Below are positions 42,054-52,465 of a stretch of DNA of 64,000 bases, in pieces. The notes under the pieces are model-generated. The model saw only the letters and a program-made list of their open reading frames with translations, was not told where the DNA came from and did no database searches. This DNA is from Chaetoderma sp. LZ-2023a. Lineage: Eukaryota; Mollusca; Caudofoveata; Chaetodermatida; Chaetodermatidae. Position 1 is the stretch's first letter. Each line of letters opens with the position of its first letter. The translations under genes were made by a program, and so were the position numbers. The stretch lies in NCBI GenBank assembly GCA_034401795.1, contig CM067366.1, positions 72,787,040 through 72,851,039 of the forward strand, written 5' to 3'.

Positions 42054-42494
42054 AACATAATTATGCTATTCTCCTTCATTATGGCTAAAACAGAAAAAAT
42101 GTATTTGTTTTAAGCAAACAATAATCATAATAATATTGTCAATATTTAACACAAATAATTAAAACATTATCCTAAATCAGGAAACAGACAGCTTGACTGT
42201 GTCTGCACTATCTGCTGATAGACACGCTGATTGAAGCCTATCAGTGAGGGAAGTGAGTACCAGTGTTAATGGCACCCACGGGAACAATAAGATAATCACG
42301 GGATTACTAAAAATAATGGCACAAATGTCTATTAGTATCAGCGAATACTCTGTTGTATATCAGGAAATATTCCTTTATGGAATCCACATTACGAATGTCA
42401 ACACTTCCACATCCCACCCCAGCGACATCAACAGCACCCACCACCACCACCCCACACCACCACCCCACACCATCACCACCCTTACCATCTCTCT
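42054..42494. other. Non-coding stretch with a CCA-rich tract
   Basis: CACCCACCACCACCACCCC-type sequence at 42435-42482, which gives threonine/histidine/proline-rich frames that I reject. Confidence 0.5.
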
Positions 42495-42685
42495 ATAACC
42501 TTTTCACTCTCAGTTTCACTTCAAGACAACTAGATACAAGAAAGCGGCTGAATATTTTGAAACTAAATCGACATTAATAAGCAGCAACAGCTCTCAGTGA
42601 AATTACTTTCAAAATATATCCAGCAAACTATTGCGTACATTGTAAAGAATTGATTGTTTCTGGTGTGTCATTGTTAGAGGGTTAA
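42495..42685 (+). mobile_element. F4/F3-like foldback MITE
   Basis: ATAACCTTTTCACTCTCAG start, TCATTGTTAGAGGGTTAA end. Core GAATATTTTGAAACTAAATCG and GTGAAATTACTTTCAAAATAT; centre only AAGCAGCAACAGC. Ends 3 bp before array D. Confidence 0.78.
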
Positions 42686-42687
42686 CC

Positions 42688-44696
42688 CTCAAAAGCTCAG
42701 AAACCAAACCCAGTTATGAACACAGGACTTTCTCAAGATATTATCATCAAAGCCTAGAACCCAGACCCAGTTATGAACACAGGACTTTCTCAAGATATTA
42801 TCATCAAAGCCTAGAACCCAGACCTAGTTATGAACACAGGACTTTCTCAAGATATTATCATCAAAGCCTAGAACCCAGACCCAGTTATAAACACAGGACT
42901 TTCTCAAGATATTATCATCAAAGCCTAGAACCCAGACCTAGTTATAAACACAGGACTTTCTCAAGATATTATCATCAAAGCCTAGAACCCAGACCCAGTT
43001 ATGAACACAGGACTTTCTCAAGATATTATCATCAAAGCCTAGAACCCAGACCCAGTTATGAACACAGGACTTTCTCAAGATATTATCATCAAAGCCTAGA
43101 ACCCAGACCCAGTTATAAACACAGGACTTTCTCAAGATATTATCATCAAAGCCTAGAACCCAGACCCAGTTATGAACACAGGACATTCTCAAGATATTAT
43201 CATCAAAGCCTAGAACCCAGACCCAGTTATGAACACAGGACTTTCTCAAGATATTATCATCAAAGCCTAGAACCCAGACCCAGTTATGAACACAGGACTT
43301 TCTCAAGATATTATCATCAAAGCCTAGAACCCAGACCCAGTTATGAACACAGGACTTTCTCAAGATATTATCATCAAAGCCTAGAACCCAGACCCAGTTA
43401 TGAACACAGGACTTTCTCAAGATATTATCATCAAAGCCTAGAACCCAGACCCAGTTATGAACACAGGACCTTTTCAAGATATTATCATCAAAGCCTAGAA
43501 CCCAGTCCCAGTTATAAACACAGGACTTTCTCAAGATATTATCATCAAAGCCTAGAACCCAGACCCAGTTATGAACACAGGACTTTCTCAAGATATTATC
43601 ATCAAAGCCTAGAACCCAGACCTAGTTATGAACACAGGACTTTCTCAAGATATTATCATCAAAGCCTAGAACCCAGACCCAGTTATGAACACAGGACTTT
43701 CTCAAGATATTATCATCAAAGCCTAGAACCCAGACCCAGTTATGAACACAGGACTTTCTCAAGATATTATCATCAAAGCCTAGAACCCAGACCCAGTTAT
43801 AAACACAGGACTTTCTCAAGATATTATCATCAAAGCCTAGAACCCAGACCCAGTTATGAACACAGGACTTTCTCAAGATATTATCATCAAAGCCTAGAAC
43901 CCAGACCTAGTTATGAACACAGGACTTTCTCAAGATATTATCATCAAAGCCTAGAACCCAGACCCAGTTATGAACACAGGACTTTCTCAAGATATTATCA
44001 TCAAAGCCTAGAACCCAGACCCAGTTATGAACACAGGACTTTCTCAAGATATTATCATCAAAGCCTAGAACCCAGACCTAGTTATGAACACAGGACTTTC
44101 TCAAGATATTATCATCAAAGCCTAGAACCCAGATCCAGTTATAAACACAGGACTTTCTCAAGATATTATCATCAAAGCCTAGAACCCAGACCCAGTTATG
44201 AACACAGGACTTTCTCAAGATATTATCATCAAAGCCTAGAACCCAGACCCAGTTATGAACACAGGACCTTTTCAAGATATTATCATCAAAGCCTAGAACC
44301 CAGTCCCAGTTATAAACACAGGACTTTCTCAAGATATTATCATCAAAGCCTAGAACCCAGTCCCTGGGTTATAAACACAGGACTTTCTCAAGATATTATC
44401 ATCAAAGCCTAGAACCCAGATCCAGTTATAAACACAGGACATTCTCAAGATATTATCATCAAAGCCTAGAACCCAGACCCAGTTATAAACACAGGACTTT
44501 CTCAAGATATTATCATCAAAGCCTAGAACCCAGATCCAGTTATAAACACAGGACTTTCTCAAGATATTATCATCAAAGCCTAGAACCCAGTCCCAGTTAT
44601 AAACACAGGACTTTCTCAAGATATTATCATCAAAGCCTAGAACCCAGACCCAGTTATAAACACAGGACTTTCTCAAGATATTATCATCAAAGCGCT
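42688..44696. repeat. Minisatellite array D, 57-bp unit, about 35 copies
   Basis: Unit: CATCAAAGCCTAGAACCCAG, ACCCAGTTATGAACACAGGA, CTTTCTCAAGATATTAT. Copies differ at a few fixed positions (GAACAC/AAACAC, ACCCAG/ACCTAG/ATCCAG). The pair of variants ACAGGACCTTTTC then CAGTCCCAG occurs at 43465 and 44263, 798 bp (14 units) apart, so a 14-unit block was duplicated. The unit length divides by 3, so the - strand stays open for up to 217 codons of a 19-residue repeat; I judge this an artefact. The array fits exactly between the TTAA of an F4-like copy and that of an F1 copy. Confidence 0.98.
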
Positions 44697-44924
44697 TTAA
44701 CTCTCTAAACAACACCTAGGTCAGCCAAAAACAACTTCTGCAGTTGTCGTGAGAAATGTCCATTTGCAGACCAAGAGATTATTTTTGAAAATTTATCACT
44801 GGAATAACTGGCTCGAGTCATTCCAGTGATAAATTTTCAAAGATAATCATCCTGTTGTCTGCAAATTGGCATGTTGCATAAGAAAATTCAGTTTTCTTGA
44901 ATAAATTTTATACTTAAATGGTTA
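44697..44924 (+). mobile_element. F1a foldback MITE
   Basis: Begins TTAACTCTCTAAACAACACC and ends ATACTTAAATGGTTACA. ATCACTGG and CCAGTGAT share the C-to-T change in both arms; the tip is reduced to GGCTCGAGTC. Confidence 0.85.
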
Positions 44925-45329
44925 CACCTCATCATTGCATCCACCCATTCAATGTGATATGACCCTTGGGAGTAATTGTACATTCCCAATTTACTATCAC
45001 ATGAGCTACTGTAGAGCAGTAAATCCATTTACTCATACAGACCAGGGGAGATAACTTATATTATCATCTAGAAATATATATAGTGTCAATATTAGGAATC
45101 TGAAAGATGTATGGTTGAATTATATACACTAATCTTTCTTTAACTAAGGTCAGACATTTTCAAAATATCCCATTAAATTTTGTGTTCCAACTAACAACTA
45201 ATATAAGTCCATCCATCCATCTGCCAAATTTCTTACATTTGTGACAAAGCTGCGGAAATCTTAACGACAGCATGTCACACATGTTTTTCAATGAAGCCAA
45301 GATACTGGATGCGTTCATAGTCAAGACTG
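44925..45329. other. Unique stretch, nothing recognised
   Basis: CCATCCATCCATC at 45210-45222. No gene or family copy. Confidence 0.5.
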
Positions 45330-45440
45330 CTCTATCATTCCATTGATCAATTTTCAGAAATATTCTTTTCTTGGGCTGCAAATGGACATTGTCCAAGACC
45401 ACTGCAAAAGCCATTTTTCGGGCGACGAGTGTTAAAGGGT
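45330..45440 (-). mobile_element. F1a right half
   Basis: CATTCCATTGATCAATTTTC, TTGGGCTGCAAATGGACATTG and GACGAGTGTTAAAGGGTTA. No left arm. Array E begins about 20 bp later. Confidence 0.75.
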
Positions 45441-45459
45441 TACAGTGATTCCTATAGGT

Positions 45460-46050
45460 GTATGAAAGTGGATGGAGCTTAGCTAGAAATGGGTGGAGCT
45501 TAGCTAGAAATGGGTGGAGCTTAGCTAGAAATGGGTGGAGCTTAGCTAGAAATGGGTGGGCCATAGTTAGAAATGGTGGGGCATAGTTACAAATGGTGGG
45601 CCATAGTTAGAAATGGTGGGGCAGTTAGAAATGGGTGGGGCATAGTTAGAAATGGGTGGGCATAGTTACACAAATGGGTGGGGTATAGTTAAAAATGGGT
45701 GGGCAGTTAGAAATGGGTGGGGCATAGTTAGAAATGGGCGGGGCAGTTAGAAATGGGTGAGGCATTGTTAGAAATGGGTGGGCATAGTTAGAAATGGGTG
45801 GGCATAGTTACAAATGGGTGGGGCACAGGTAGAAATGGGTGGGAATAGTTACAAATGGGTGGGGCTTAGCTAGAAATGGGTGGGGCTTAGCTAGAATTGG
45901 GTGTGGCATAGTTAGAAATGGGTTGGGGTTAGCTAACAATGGGTATAGAAATGGGTGGAACTTAGCTAGAAATGGGTGGAGCCTAGCCAGAGATCAGTGA
46001 AGCTGAGCTAGACATGGGCGGGGCTTAGCTAGAAATGGGCGGAGCATTGT
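45460..46050. repeat. Minisatellite array E, about 21-bp unit, about 27 copies
   Basis: Unit TAGAAATGGGTGGGGCATAGT with edge variants GGGTGGAGCTTAGCTAGAAA. The edge variants match the F3 flank GGGTGGAGCTTAGCTAG (6807). The sequence after the array, GTGGATCCTTGCACTC, matches the F3 copy at 48360-48380 in reverse. The array therefore appears to have grown inside an F3 copy. Confidence 0.92.
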
Positions 46051-46823
46051 TACAAGTGGATCCTTGCACTCATGTGTTGTATTGATTTCTCATATTCCAT
46101 GGATCGCTTTGTACCATAAATGCTCATCTACAATCTTATCAGTACTCATAGAATGACAAAGCACTTACAAGCTTTTTAAAAACCATCAGCTTCCTGTTAA
46201 TCATTAAGCCCCTTGGCACCGATAACCCGATTCTCAAATGTGACTAACAAAAATGTAGCACTTACAGTAATTGCCTAAAGAGCGTGTTGGCGGGATGATA
46301 TCAGTAGAAACACTGATGGCACAACAATTAATATCAAAGTTATATTTTATTTCTGTGTCAATCTTTGACTATAGAAAACGTTTCAGATTTTAACTACCTG
46401 GTTAAGGCGCCTGTTTGTGACATTCAGCGTGACAACGGTCAAAATGCAATCAGTGTCATATCAGTATACAGCCTCTAGTTATCCTTAATCCTCTTCGCAG
46501 AGTTTGAATTGTCCGGTCTGTGAATATACATACACACACCCACTAAGTACATATTGTATGGAGTTTGAATTGTCCAGTCACTGGACACTACATATTCACA
46601 TATTAAGTGTATCGTCCATTTCTGTCTTCAAACAGCAATGCCCACTTATAGTTATTCCCCTGCATGATCCAAAAATAATGACCACTATAAGTTCAAATAC
46701 ATTTTTCTCTCTCGATTGATTATAATAAATACAGAGAATTTGTGCCTATTATCAGGCAAGTAAAGGACAGCTTAGCCACGGCGTGATGTGGTGCGCGGAG
46801 GTGCTCTGGCTGTAGCTAAAATC
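46051..46823. other. Unique stretch, nothing recognised
   Basis: GAGTTTGAATTGTCC occurs twice (46500, 46560). No gene seen. Confidence 0.5.
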
Positions 46824-47036
46824 TTAACCGCCTGCCTGCTGAATTTCTGCAGACTAGATTTTCCATGGGCCTTAACGCTGGATATGCTGTATGTTTTGAA
46901 AACAATTTGACTGAGAGTTGTTGGTGGCTAAGCCACCAACAACTCTCAGTCAAACTGTTTTAAAAGTATTCAGCGGGTCCAGAGTTTTTGCCCAGTGAAA
47001 TTATTATCATGTGTTTTGCAGTGGTCAGACAGTTAA
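46824..47036. mobile_element. F2 foldback MITE, full length
   Basis: Best F2 copy. TTAACCGCCTGCCTGCTG start, GCAGTGGTCAGACAGTTAA end, TGAGAGTTGTTGGTGGC and GCCACCAACAACTCTCA arms. The GAGAG/CTCTC change relative to other F2 copies (GAAAG/CTTTC) is mirrored. Confidence 0.92.
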
Positions 47037-47470
47037 CAATTATACACTGGGATAAAGAAAAATGTCTAATTTAATTGTATTCAAAGTGAATCCTGATGAA
47101 TGACTGACCATAAAAGGTTTAGTCTCACATTTTTCTAACAGCTGTAATACGGGTAATGACAAATGAAGCTTGTGGGTGATTGTGAATAAGGACAATAATT
47201 TTGTTATCGATTCCTTTGGCTAAAGCCATGATATATGCATGAATGTATTTACTCTGTATCAAGGATGACAGAATTTGATACAGGAATAAAAGGAACAAAA
47301 TGCTGACCAATTGAGAGAGAAATCTAGTAGTGAGAGAGCGAGACGTAGTCGACAAACATCTGCAGATGTGCCATTCAAGCCACGGTGTGAAAAATGAGAG
47401 GTTAATTGTATGTAGCTCGGTAATATTATATTATTCATGTTGAAATATTGAAAATGCGGTTTCAAAGTAT
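47037..47470. other. Unique stretch, nothing recognised
   Basis: No repeat copy or gene recognised. Confidence 0.5.
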
Positions 47471-47561
47471 TTAAATATGAAAATTATTTTGAAAACAATT
47501 TGACTGAAAATTATAGCAGCAAAGACTTTCTTCCGTCAAACTGTTTTCAAAATAATCAACA
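47471..47561. mobile_element. F2-type core hairpin
   Basis: AAATTATTTTGAAAACAATT and ACTGTTTTCAAAATAAT with a reduced centre TATAGCAGC. No F2 termini. Confidence 0.65.
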
Positions 47562-47608
47562 TGGTTGAGCTATAGCATGAGTACTTAAGCAATCGTTAAT
47601 GAACTGAA

Positions 47609-47971
47609 TTAACCCTTTAATGACCAATGTTTATTTTGGTAAATAATTGGTTTGACTCTGCCCGGTTCAATAACCCTGAGCCAGTCATTCTCGTCATAAA
47701 TTTTGAGAAATAATCTTTTTGTGACATTAAAAAAAAAAACCCCACTTATTTTCTCGACCAATTTTGAAAATTGGCTGCCCATCTGCTGAATTTCCCTGCG
47801 GTGCAAAATAAATCTGGATATTTTGAAAACAATTTGACTGACAGTTGTTGGTGGCTAAGCCACCAACAACTTTCAGTAAAATTGTTTTCAAAATATTCAG
47901 CCTGTCCAGAGTTATTGTCAAATGAAATCATTGTCTGATGGCTTCCAGCAGACAGACAGTTAAAGGGTTTA
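47609..47971 (+). mobile_element. F1b copy carrying a nested F2 insertion
   Basis: Begins TTAACCCTTTAATGACCAATG. The arms are reduced, and the right part TTTTCTCGACCAATTTTGAAAA is interrupted at its internal TTAA site by an F2 element. After the F2 the F1 end resumes as TTAAAGGGTTTA. F2 is thus younger than this F1. Confidence 0.8.
47771..47963. mobile_element. F2 foldback MITE nested in F1
   Basis: Starts TTGGCTGCCCATCTGCTG (TTAA decayed to TTGG), ends CAGCAGACAGACAGTTAA. The centre TTGGTGGCTAAGCCACCAA is intact and the arms are near perfect, with only GACAG against CTTTC out of pair. Confidence 0.88.
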
Positions 47972-48299
47972 TTCAGTTTTAAGTGTGTGAAGATTATTCC
48001 TGGTCATGTGACAATCATTGACACTGTCACAGTGATACAGCCATAACTATTTAAATTGGACTTTAATTGACAGAATCATCTTTGTTCAATAATGTTAAAT
48101 TAATAATATCTGTGGGTGTCAGGTGATAAAATCACCATTAAAGCCACACCAGGAGACCCTTTGTGCTGATGACTTCCACACATGAGCAGGTGACGCTATT
48201 GTACACGCAGGACAAATAGAGGCAGAACAGTTGAATGAATTTGCGGAGAAATATGGATATGCAAAATTCACAGAGTAGAGGTGAAATGGAGAAATCAAG
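47972..48299. other. Unique stretch, nothing recognised
   Basis: No repeat copy or gene recognised. Confidence 0.5.
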
Positions 48300-48665
48300 T
48301 TTTAGTTATTCCCCGCCCATCTCTAGCTACGATCCACCCATGCTTTGCCCATTTCGGGATCAATTGATCCCTGCACTCTGAATCTCAATGTTCAGGAAAC
48401 TATACAGGTAAGCTGTTAAATATTTTGAAACTAATTTGACTATGAGCTGTTGCTGCAAAAGCGGCAGGTCAAATTAGTTTCAAAATATTCAACAGAATGT
48501 TTACTAAATAGCAGACATACAATTCATACAACTTGACAGACTATTGAGCATTTGTGACTGACTAAATCACTTCATTCATGACGTAACTGATTATGATGTC
48601 AGTCTACATGTGATGCAGTTCATTATGATGTCATGATTGATTGATGAACTGGATTCATCAGTGTC
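48300..48665 (-). mobile_element. F3 foldback element
   Basis: Left flank CCCGCCCATCTCTAGCTACG and GATCCCTGCACTC; core TATTTTGAAACTAATTTGAC..AAATTAGTTTCAAAATATTC at 48420-48495. The right flank has TGACGTAA and repeated ATGATGTCA. Outer ends are not clear. Confidence 0.75.
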
Positions 48666-48754
48666 TGTATGGGTTTTTTTAAGTTTACCACCCTCGCCAC
48701 CTTCCACATAAACTTGGGTTACAATCTGTCAAAAAGTTAATGAGGAGAAGTACT

Positions 48755-49001
48755 TTAACCCTTTAATGGTAAAATTTGTCAAGAAAATCCAAATATTTGC
48801 TTATTAAATGTTCATTTGCAGGCCAAGAGAAGACTATTTTTGAAAATTTACCACTGGAATTACTGGCTCAGTTATCGCGCCAGTCATTGCAGTGGTAAGT
48901 TTTCTTTACCACTTCTCTAGTCTTCTCTTGGCCTGCAAATGGACATTCTTCGAGACCTTCGCAGCGGGCGGTTTTGGCCAGCTTGACCAGTAAAGGGTTA
49001 A
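48755..49001 (-). mobile_element. F1b foldback MITE, full length
   Basis: Begins TTAACCCTTTAATGGTAAAATT and ends GACCAGTAAAGGGTTAA. GGCCAAGAGAAGAC and GTCTTCTCTTGGCC pair perfectly. Its last TTAA also opens the following F2. Confidence 0.9.
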
Positions 49002-49146
49002 CTGTCTCGCTGCTGCAAGCTACCAAACTAGAATTGGCTTAGCCGCCAACAACTTTCAGTCAAATAGTTTTGAAAATATTCTGCAGATCCAGAATTAAAC
49101 ACCATTGAAAATCTTGTCTTCAGAAATTCAGCAGGCAGACAGTTAA
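48998..49146. mobile_element. F2 copy sharing a TTAA with the preceding F1
   Basis: TTAACTGTCTCGCTGCTGC start and GAAATTCAGCAGGCAGACAGTTAA end. The left core arm is deleted: CTAGAATTGGCTTAGCCGCC joins the start directly to the centre. Confidence 0.85.
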
Positions 49147-49681
49147 AGCAAGTGGATGACATACAGCAGAGAACAGTATGAGGTAAGGTAAACATATGTG
49201 GCCTTTCAGGCCAGATGAGCTAACAATGCCTACAAGGGGTAACTTAACTTCTACAGCGGTTAGCTACTGGTACTCTATATTCCCTGTGGTGCTTGAAGTA
49301 CACTCAGGTGAAAACATCAATAACTCAGTGTTCACCAGGTAATGACCTCACCTCTCTCCCACCACCAAACAATCGCTTAAGTCACCATCAGGTAATGAAC
49401 ACGCTTCTGACCAAGCTTTTCTTCCACCGGGTGCCGACCATCCCTTCAGACACGATCAGGTGCTCGTAAGTGTGGATTGTTTATACCGTGCCAACGTACA
49501 TTTGTAAACTTAATATTCCCGATTATCTCTCGAAACATTCCAGTCTAGAGAATTTATTGTAGCATTGGAAAGAGTTATGATTGGAGTCTACTGGCCTATT
49601 CTTGTCAGGGAATGATAAATGAGCGGGTGGTGTAAAAAATGATAATCTATATATATATATACATAATAGTGAAGCTCTGTG
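49147..49681. other. Unique stretch with scattered CAGGTAA motifs
   Basis: TTCACCAGGTAATGACC, CATCAGGTAATGAAC and GATCAGGTGCTC recur at about 60-bp spacing (49330-49465), possibly an old repeat. ATATATATATAT at 49651-49661. Confidence 0.45.
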
Positions 49682-49806
49682 TTAACCTGTTAACACTGAA
49701 ATGTCTTCAAGACAATTTCAATTTTCTCATAGAAAATGTCCATTAGCAGACCAAGAGAAGATTATTTCAAAAGTTTATCAATGGAATGCCTGGCTCATAA
49801 TCAACT
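49682..49806 (-). mobile_element. F1a left half
   Basis: TTAACCTGTTAACACTGAAATG through the left arm to GCCTGGCTCATAATC, where it stops. No right arm. Confidence 0.75.
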
Positions 49807-49875
49807 ATGTCACATGTAGGCTGATGTTATAATCAATTACGTCATAAATGACGCAATTTAGTGCGTCATTGATTC

Positions 49876-50113
49876 TTAACCCTTTAGCACTCATATCAGC
49901 CAAAAACGGCTTCTGCAGTGCTCTTAAGAAATATTCATTTGCAGACCAAGAAGTCTATTTTTTTTAATTTACCACTGGAATGACTGGCTCGATAACCGAG
50001 CCAGTCATTCCAGTGGTAAATTTTCAAAAACAGTCTTCTCTTGGTCTGCAAGTGGACATTTTTTATGCGGAAATTTAATTTTTCTCGGACAAATTCGAGA
50101 GTTAAAGGGTTAA
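49876..50113 (+). mobile_element. F1a foldback MITE, full length
   Basis: TTAACCCTTTAGCACTCATATC start, GAGAGTTAAAGGGTTAA end. The tip CTCGATAACCGAG is intact. Confidence 0.9.
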
Positions 50114-50116
50114 TAG

Positions 50117-50325
50117 TCAGACAAGTTGTATGAATTGTTATATGTCTTTACCATTTAATAAACATTATGTTGAATATTTTGAAACTTATTTGATTGGGCG
50201 CTGTTGTTGCCATAGGCAGAAACAGCACCCAGTCAAATTAGTTTCAAAATATTTAACAGCTTACCTGTATACTTTTCTGGAAATTGAGATAGGCAGGGCA
50301 TAGCTAATACTGGATTCCTCCATTG
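50117..50325 (+). mobile_element. F3 copy with short flanks
   Basis: Core GAATATTTTGAAACTTATTTG, GTTGTTGCCATAGGCAG and AAATTAGTTTCAAAATATTT. It directly follows F1 and has only one GCAGGGCATAGCTAA flank motif. Confidence 0.75.
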
Positions 50326-50404
50326 TATTGCATAGTATACAGTATGGCTCATAGATAAGGTAAAATGTTTCAACAGAAACATGTCAGTTAGTACAATTTT
50401 CAAC

Positions 50405-50600
50405 ACAATCCTAGAAATGTACTGTTGAATATTTTGAACATAATTGGATTGGTAGACCTTGCTTAAGTAGCACTGTCTTCCAATCCAAGTTAATGTTAAA
50501 AATATTCAACGGTACATTTTAATTTGTTTTGGAAACATGTAAAGTTATTTCTGAGCTGTACTGTATCTTGATCAGCCCACCAATTACTTCAGAGAACTAT
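50405..50600. mobile_element. F4-like copy, degenerate
   Basis: GTTGAATATTTTGAACATAATTGG and a returning TTAATGTTAAAAATATTCAAC around TGCTTAAGTAGCA. TATAGTGAAAGGAATG near 50598 may be the eroded right end. Confidence 0.55.
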
Positions 50601-51920
50601 AGTGAAAGGAATGCGATTTGAAAACTTTAACTAAGATAGTTAAAAAAAAAAATCGAGTATGGCTGTACCAAAATTGGTGGCGCATAGAAATAACAAATTA
50701 GAAAGATATTCTGATATTCTCAAACTTTAAAACTTGGGAGCCCGTTCAAAAAGGGAAAATTTTGTAGAGCGATCTGCAAAATTCACAAAGCAGAGAAAAG
50801 CCGTACATTTTGCTAGAGCTCTCTGCAGTTTCGTAAAACATGTTTGTAGGTGACTCTTGCAAAAAACCCATTGTTTTTAATTTGAGACGTAATTGCATGT
50901 GAAGCAACGCGATACGTCATAAAGGCATACATTACGTCATAAGTGCTTCGCCCAAATGCTAGCAGAAAGGGCTTTTTTAAAACATTTTTGATCAAAAGAG
51001 CAACCTTGCAACTATTTTTTGCACCTCCTCTGAACTCAGGGATGTACCATCACAATTAGGTGTACATATCACAAAGGGTAGAAATGCATCTCAAATGCAA
51101 ACAGTAATCTTTTAGGGGTGCTAAACTCCCACTAAGTTTGGATGATTGAACTCGGATAATGGTTTCTCTATATAGATACATGTAGGATATCTGAATAGCA
51201 TGCCAGCTCTGTGCCATAGAGAACTGTCAGGTTCACTTACACTGACCATCTCCCGGGAAATTAAGCAAATTGCTTTTACTCTGATGGTCAATTAGCCATT
51301 CTCACCGTTCTATGGGCGCTTCTGTGAATGATAAACATGCTTGCAATAGAGATATGCAGATGATATTTAGAATGAAAACAGAGCCACGTATTGCATCGAG
51401 AGTGCATAAACACCATCAGAATGCACGCGTGTGACGGTACATTTCTTAAGAAAACACGCCATAAAGACTGCTTTATTGAACAAAGTCAGATTAAAACATA
51501 ATCCTTGCATAGTCTCATTATTCTCTTATTTAGCGGAATAAGACTCTGTTTTGTATCTAAACACAAGACATTCAAGTAAAGTTATTTCAAAGCAGGGCAT
51601 CCCTTTTACTATAAACAATGCCGTGACGATGGAAATACACAAGACATTCATATAATTTTAGATCAGCACAGAATTTGTAACTCCTGAGTACTTAATTAAT
51701 GCTAATGGAAAGATATTTTTAATTTAAACTTTAAAATAAAGCATATAATATACATATAATGTCTGATATTTACAGAGATTTGCTAATAATATCATGAAAT
51801 GTCATATTGTCCCTGTTTTGCATGATGTATAAAGGATTTATAGGTTAAGATTACCATATTTCTATTTACATTGTTGTTTTTTGTGTCTTTTTCTGTTATT
51901 GTCATGTTTATATGTAATTA
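50601..51920. other. Longest stretch without repeat copies; no gene seen
   Basis: AT-rich, stops in all frames. TACGTCATAA occurs twice (50912, 50934). A 60-codon frame on the - strand at 50813-50995 is not recognised. Confidence 0.5.
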
Positions 51921-52056
51921 TCTATCACTTTATATCCATTGTCTTGGCTGGACCACCTGTATTGTTCATCACTTTATATCCATTGTCTTGGCTGAACCAT
52001 CTGTATTGTCTATCACTTTATCTGCATTGTCTTTACTAGGCCAACTGTATTGTCCA
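51921..52056. repeat. Array J, 44-bp unit, three copies
   Basis: TATCCATTGTCTTGGCTG recurs at 51933 and 51977, and a diverged third copy starts near 52020. Unit also contains CTGTATTGTTCATCACTTTA. Confidence 0.85.
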
Positions 52057-52079
52057 TCTATCTGTACATGAAATAACTA

Positions 52080-52380
52080 ATATTGCACTTGCAATTGAGG
52101 CAGGTCTTGCATATAAATGCCTCAGGCCACCAAAACAGGTCAACCGGTAAAATGCTTGACCAGGCCGCCAAACCCCCCAAAAATTCCAAATGGGGGAACC
52201 GCCAATCTGGTTCTTTTCTGCCCATATATAGTCAAGATCGACTCAATCCACAGGCTCGCCCAGGAAGGGTATAAAAGGGAAGAAAATTCCAGTCCAAATC
52301 ATTCAGACTTTTGGTCCCACATCGAGACCAAGCGTCAGGCTTAACAACCTTCGACGAGTAGCTCATATAACTAACTATGT
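52080..52380 (+). promoter_or_regulatory. Core-promoter-like segment with TATA box and Inr
   Basis: TATAAAAG at 52270-52277 lies 31 bp upstream of TCATTC (52299-52304), which fits the arthropod-type initiator TCAKTY with A at 52301 as +1. AGACC at 52325-52329 resembles a downstream promoter element but sits three bases too close. Two small inverted repeats lie upstream (GGTCAA..TTGACC at 52138-52161; CCCCCA..TGGGGG near 52176-52198). The segment is richer in GC than its neighbours. No gene follows; array F starts 165 bp downstream. A promoter from an old mobile element is as likely as a host one. Confidence 0.4.
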
Positions 52381-52465
52381 CGTTATCATCTGCATATAAA
52401 TGTATGTACAGTCAAACTGATCTACAATATGTATAAAGCAAACTGATATAATGGTCACTTATAAT

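Noticed and set aside
42938-44715. Long - strand open frames with a 19-residue repeat (SCVHNWVWVLGFDDN type)
   Set aside because: They arise because the 57-bp satellite unit is a multiple of three. Frames begin and stop at satellite variants, and there is no promoter, start context or known domain.
45160-45564. 134-codon - strand frame starting with HPFLAKL repeats
   Set aside because: The start is array E read backwards and the middle is an F1 arm; only chance keeps it open.
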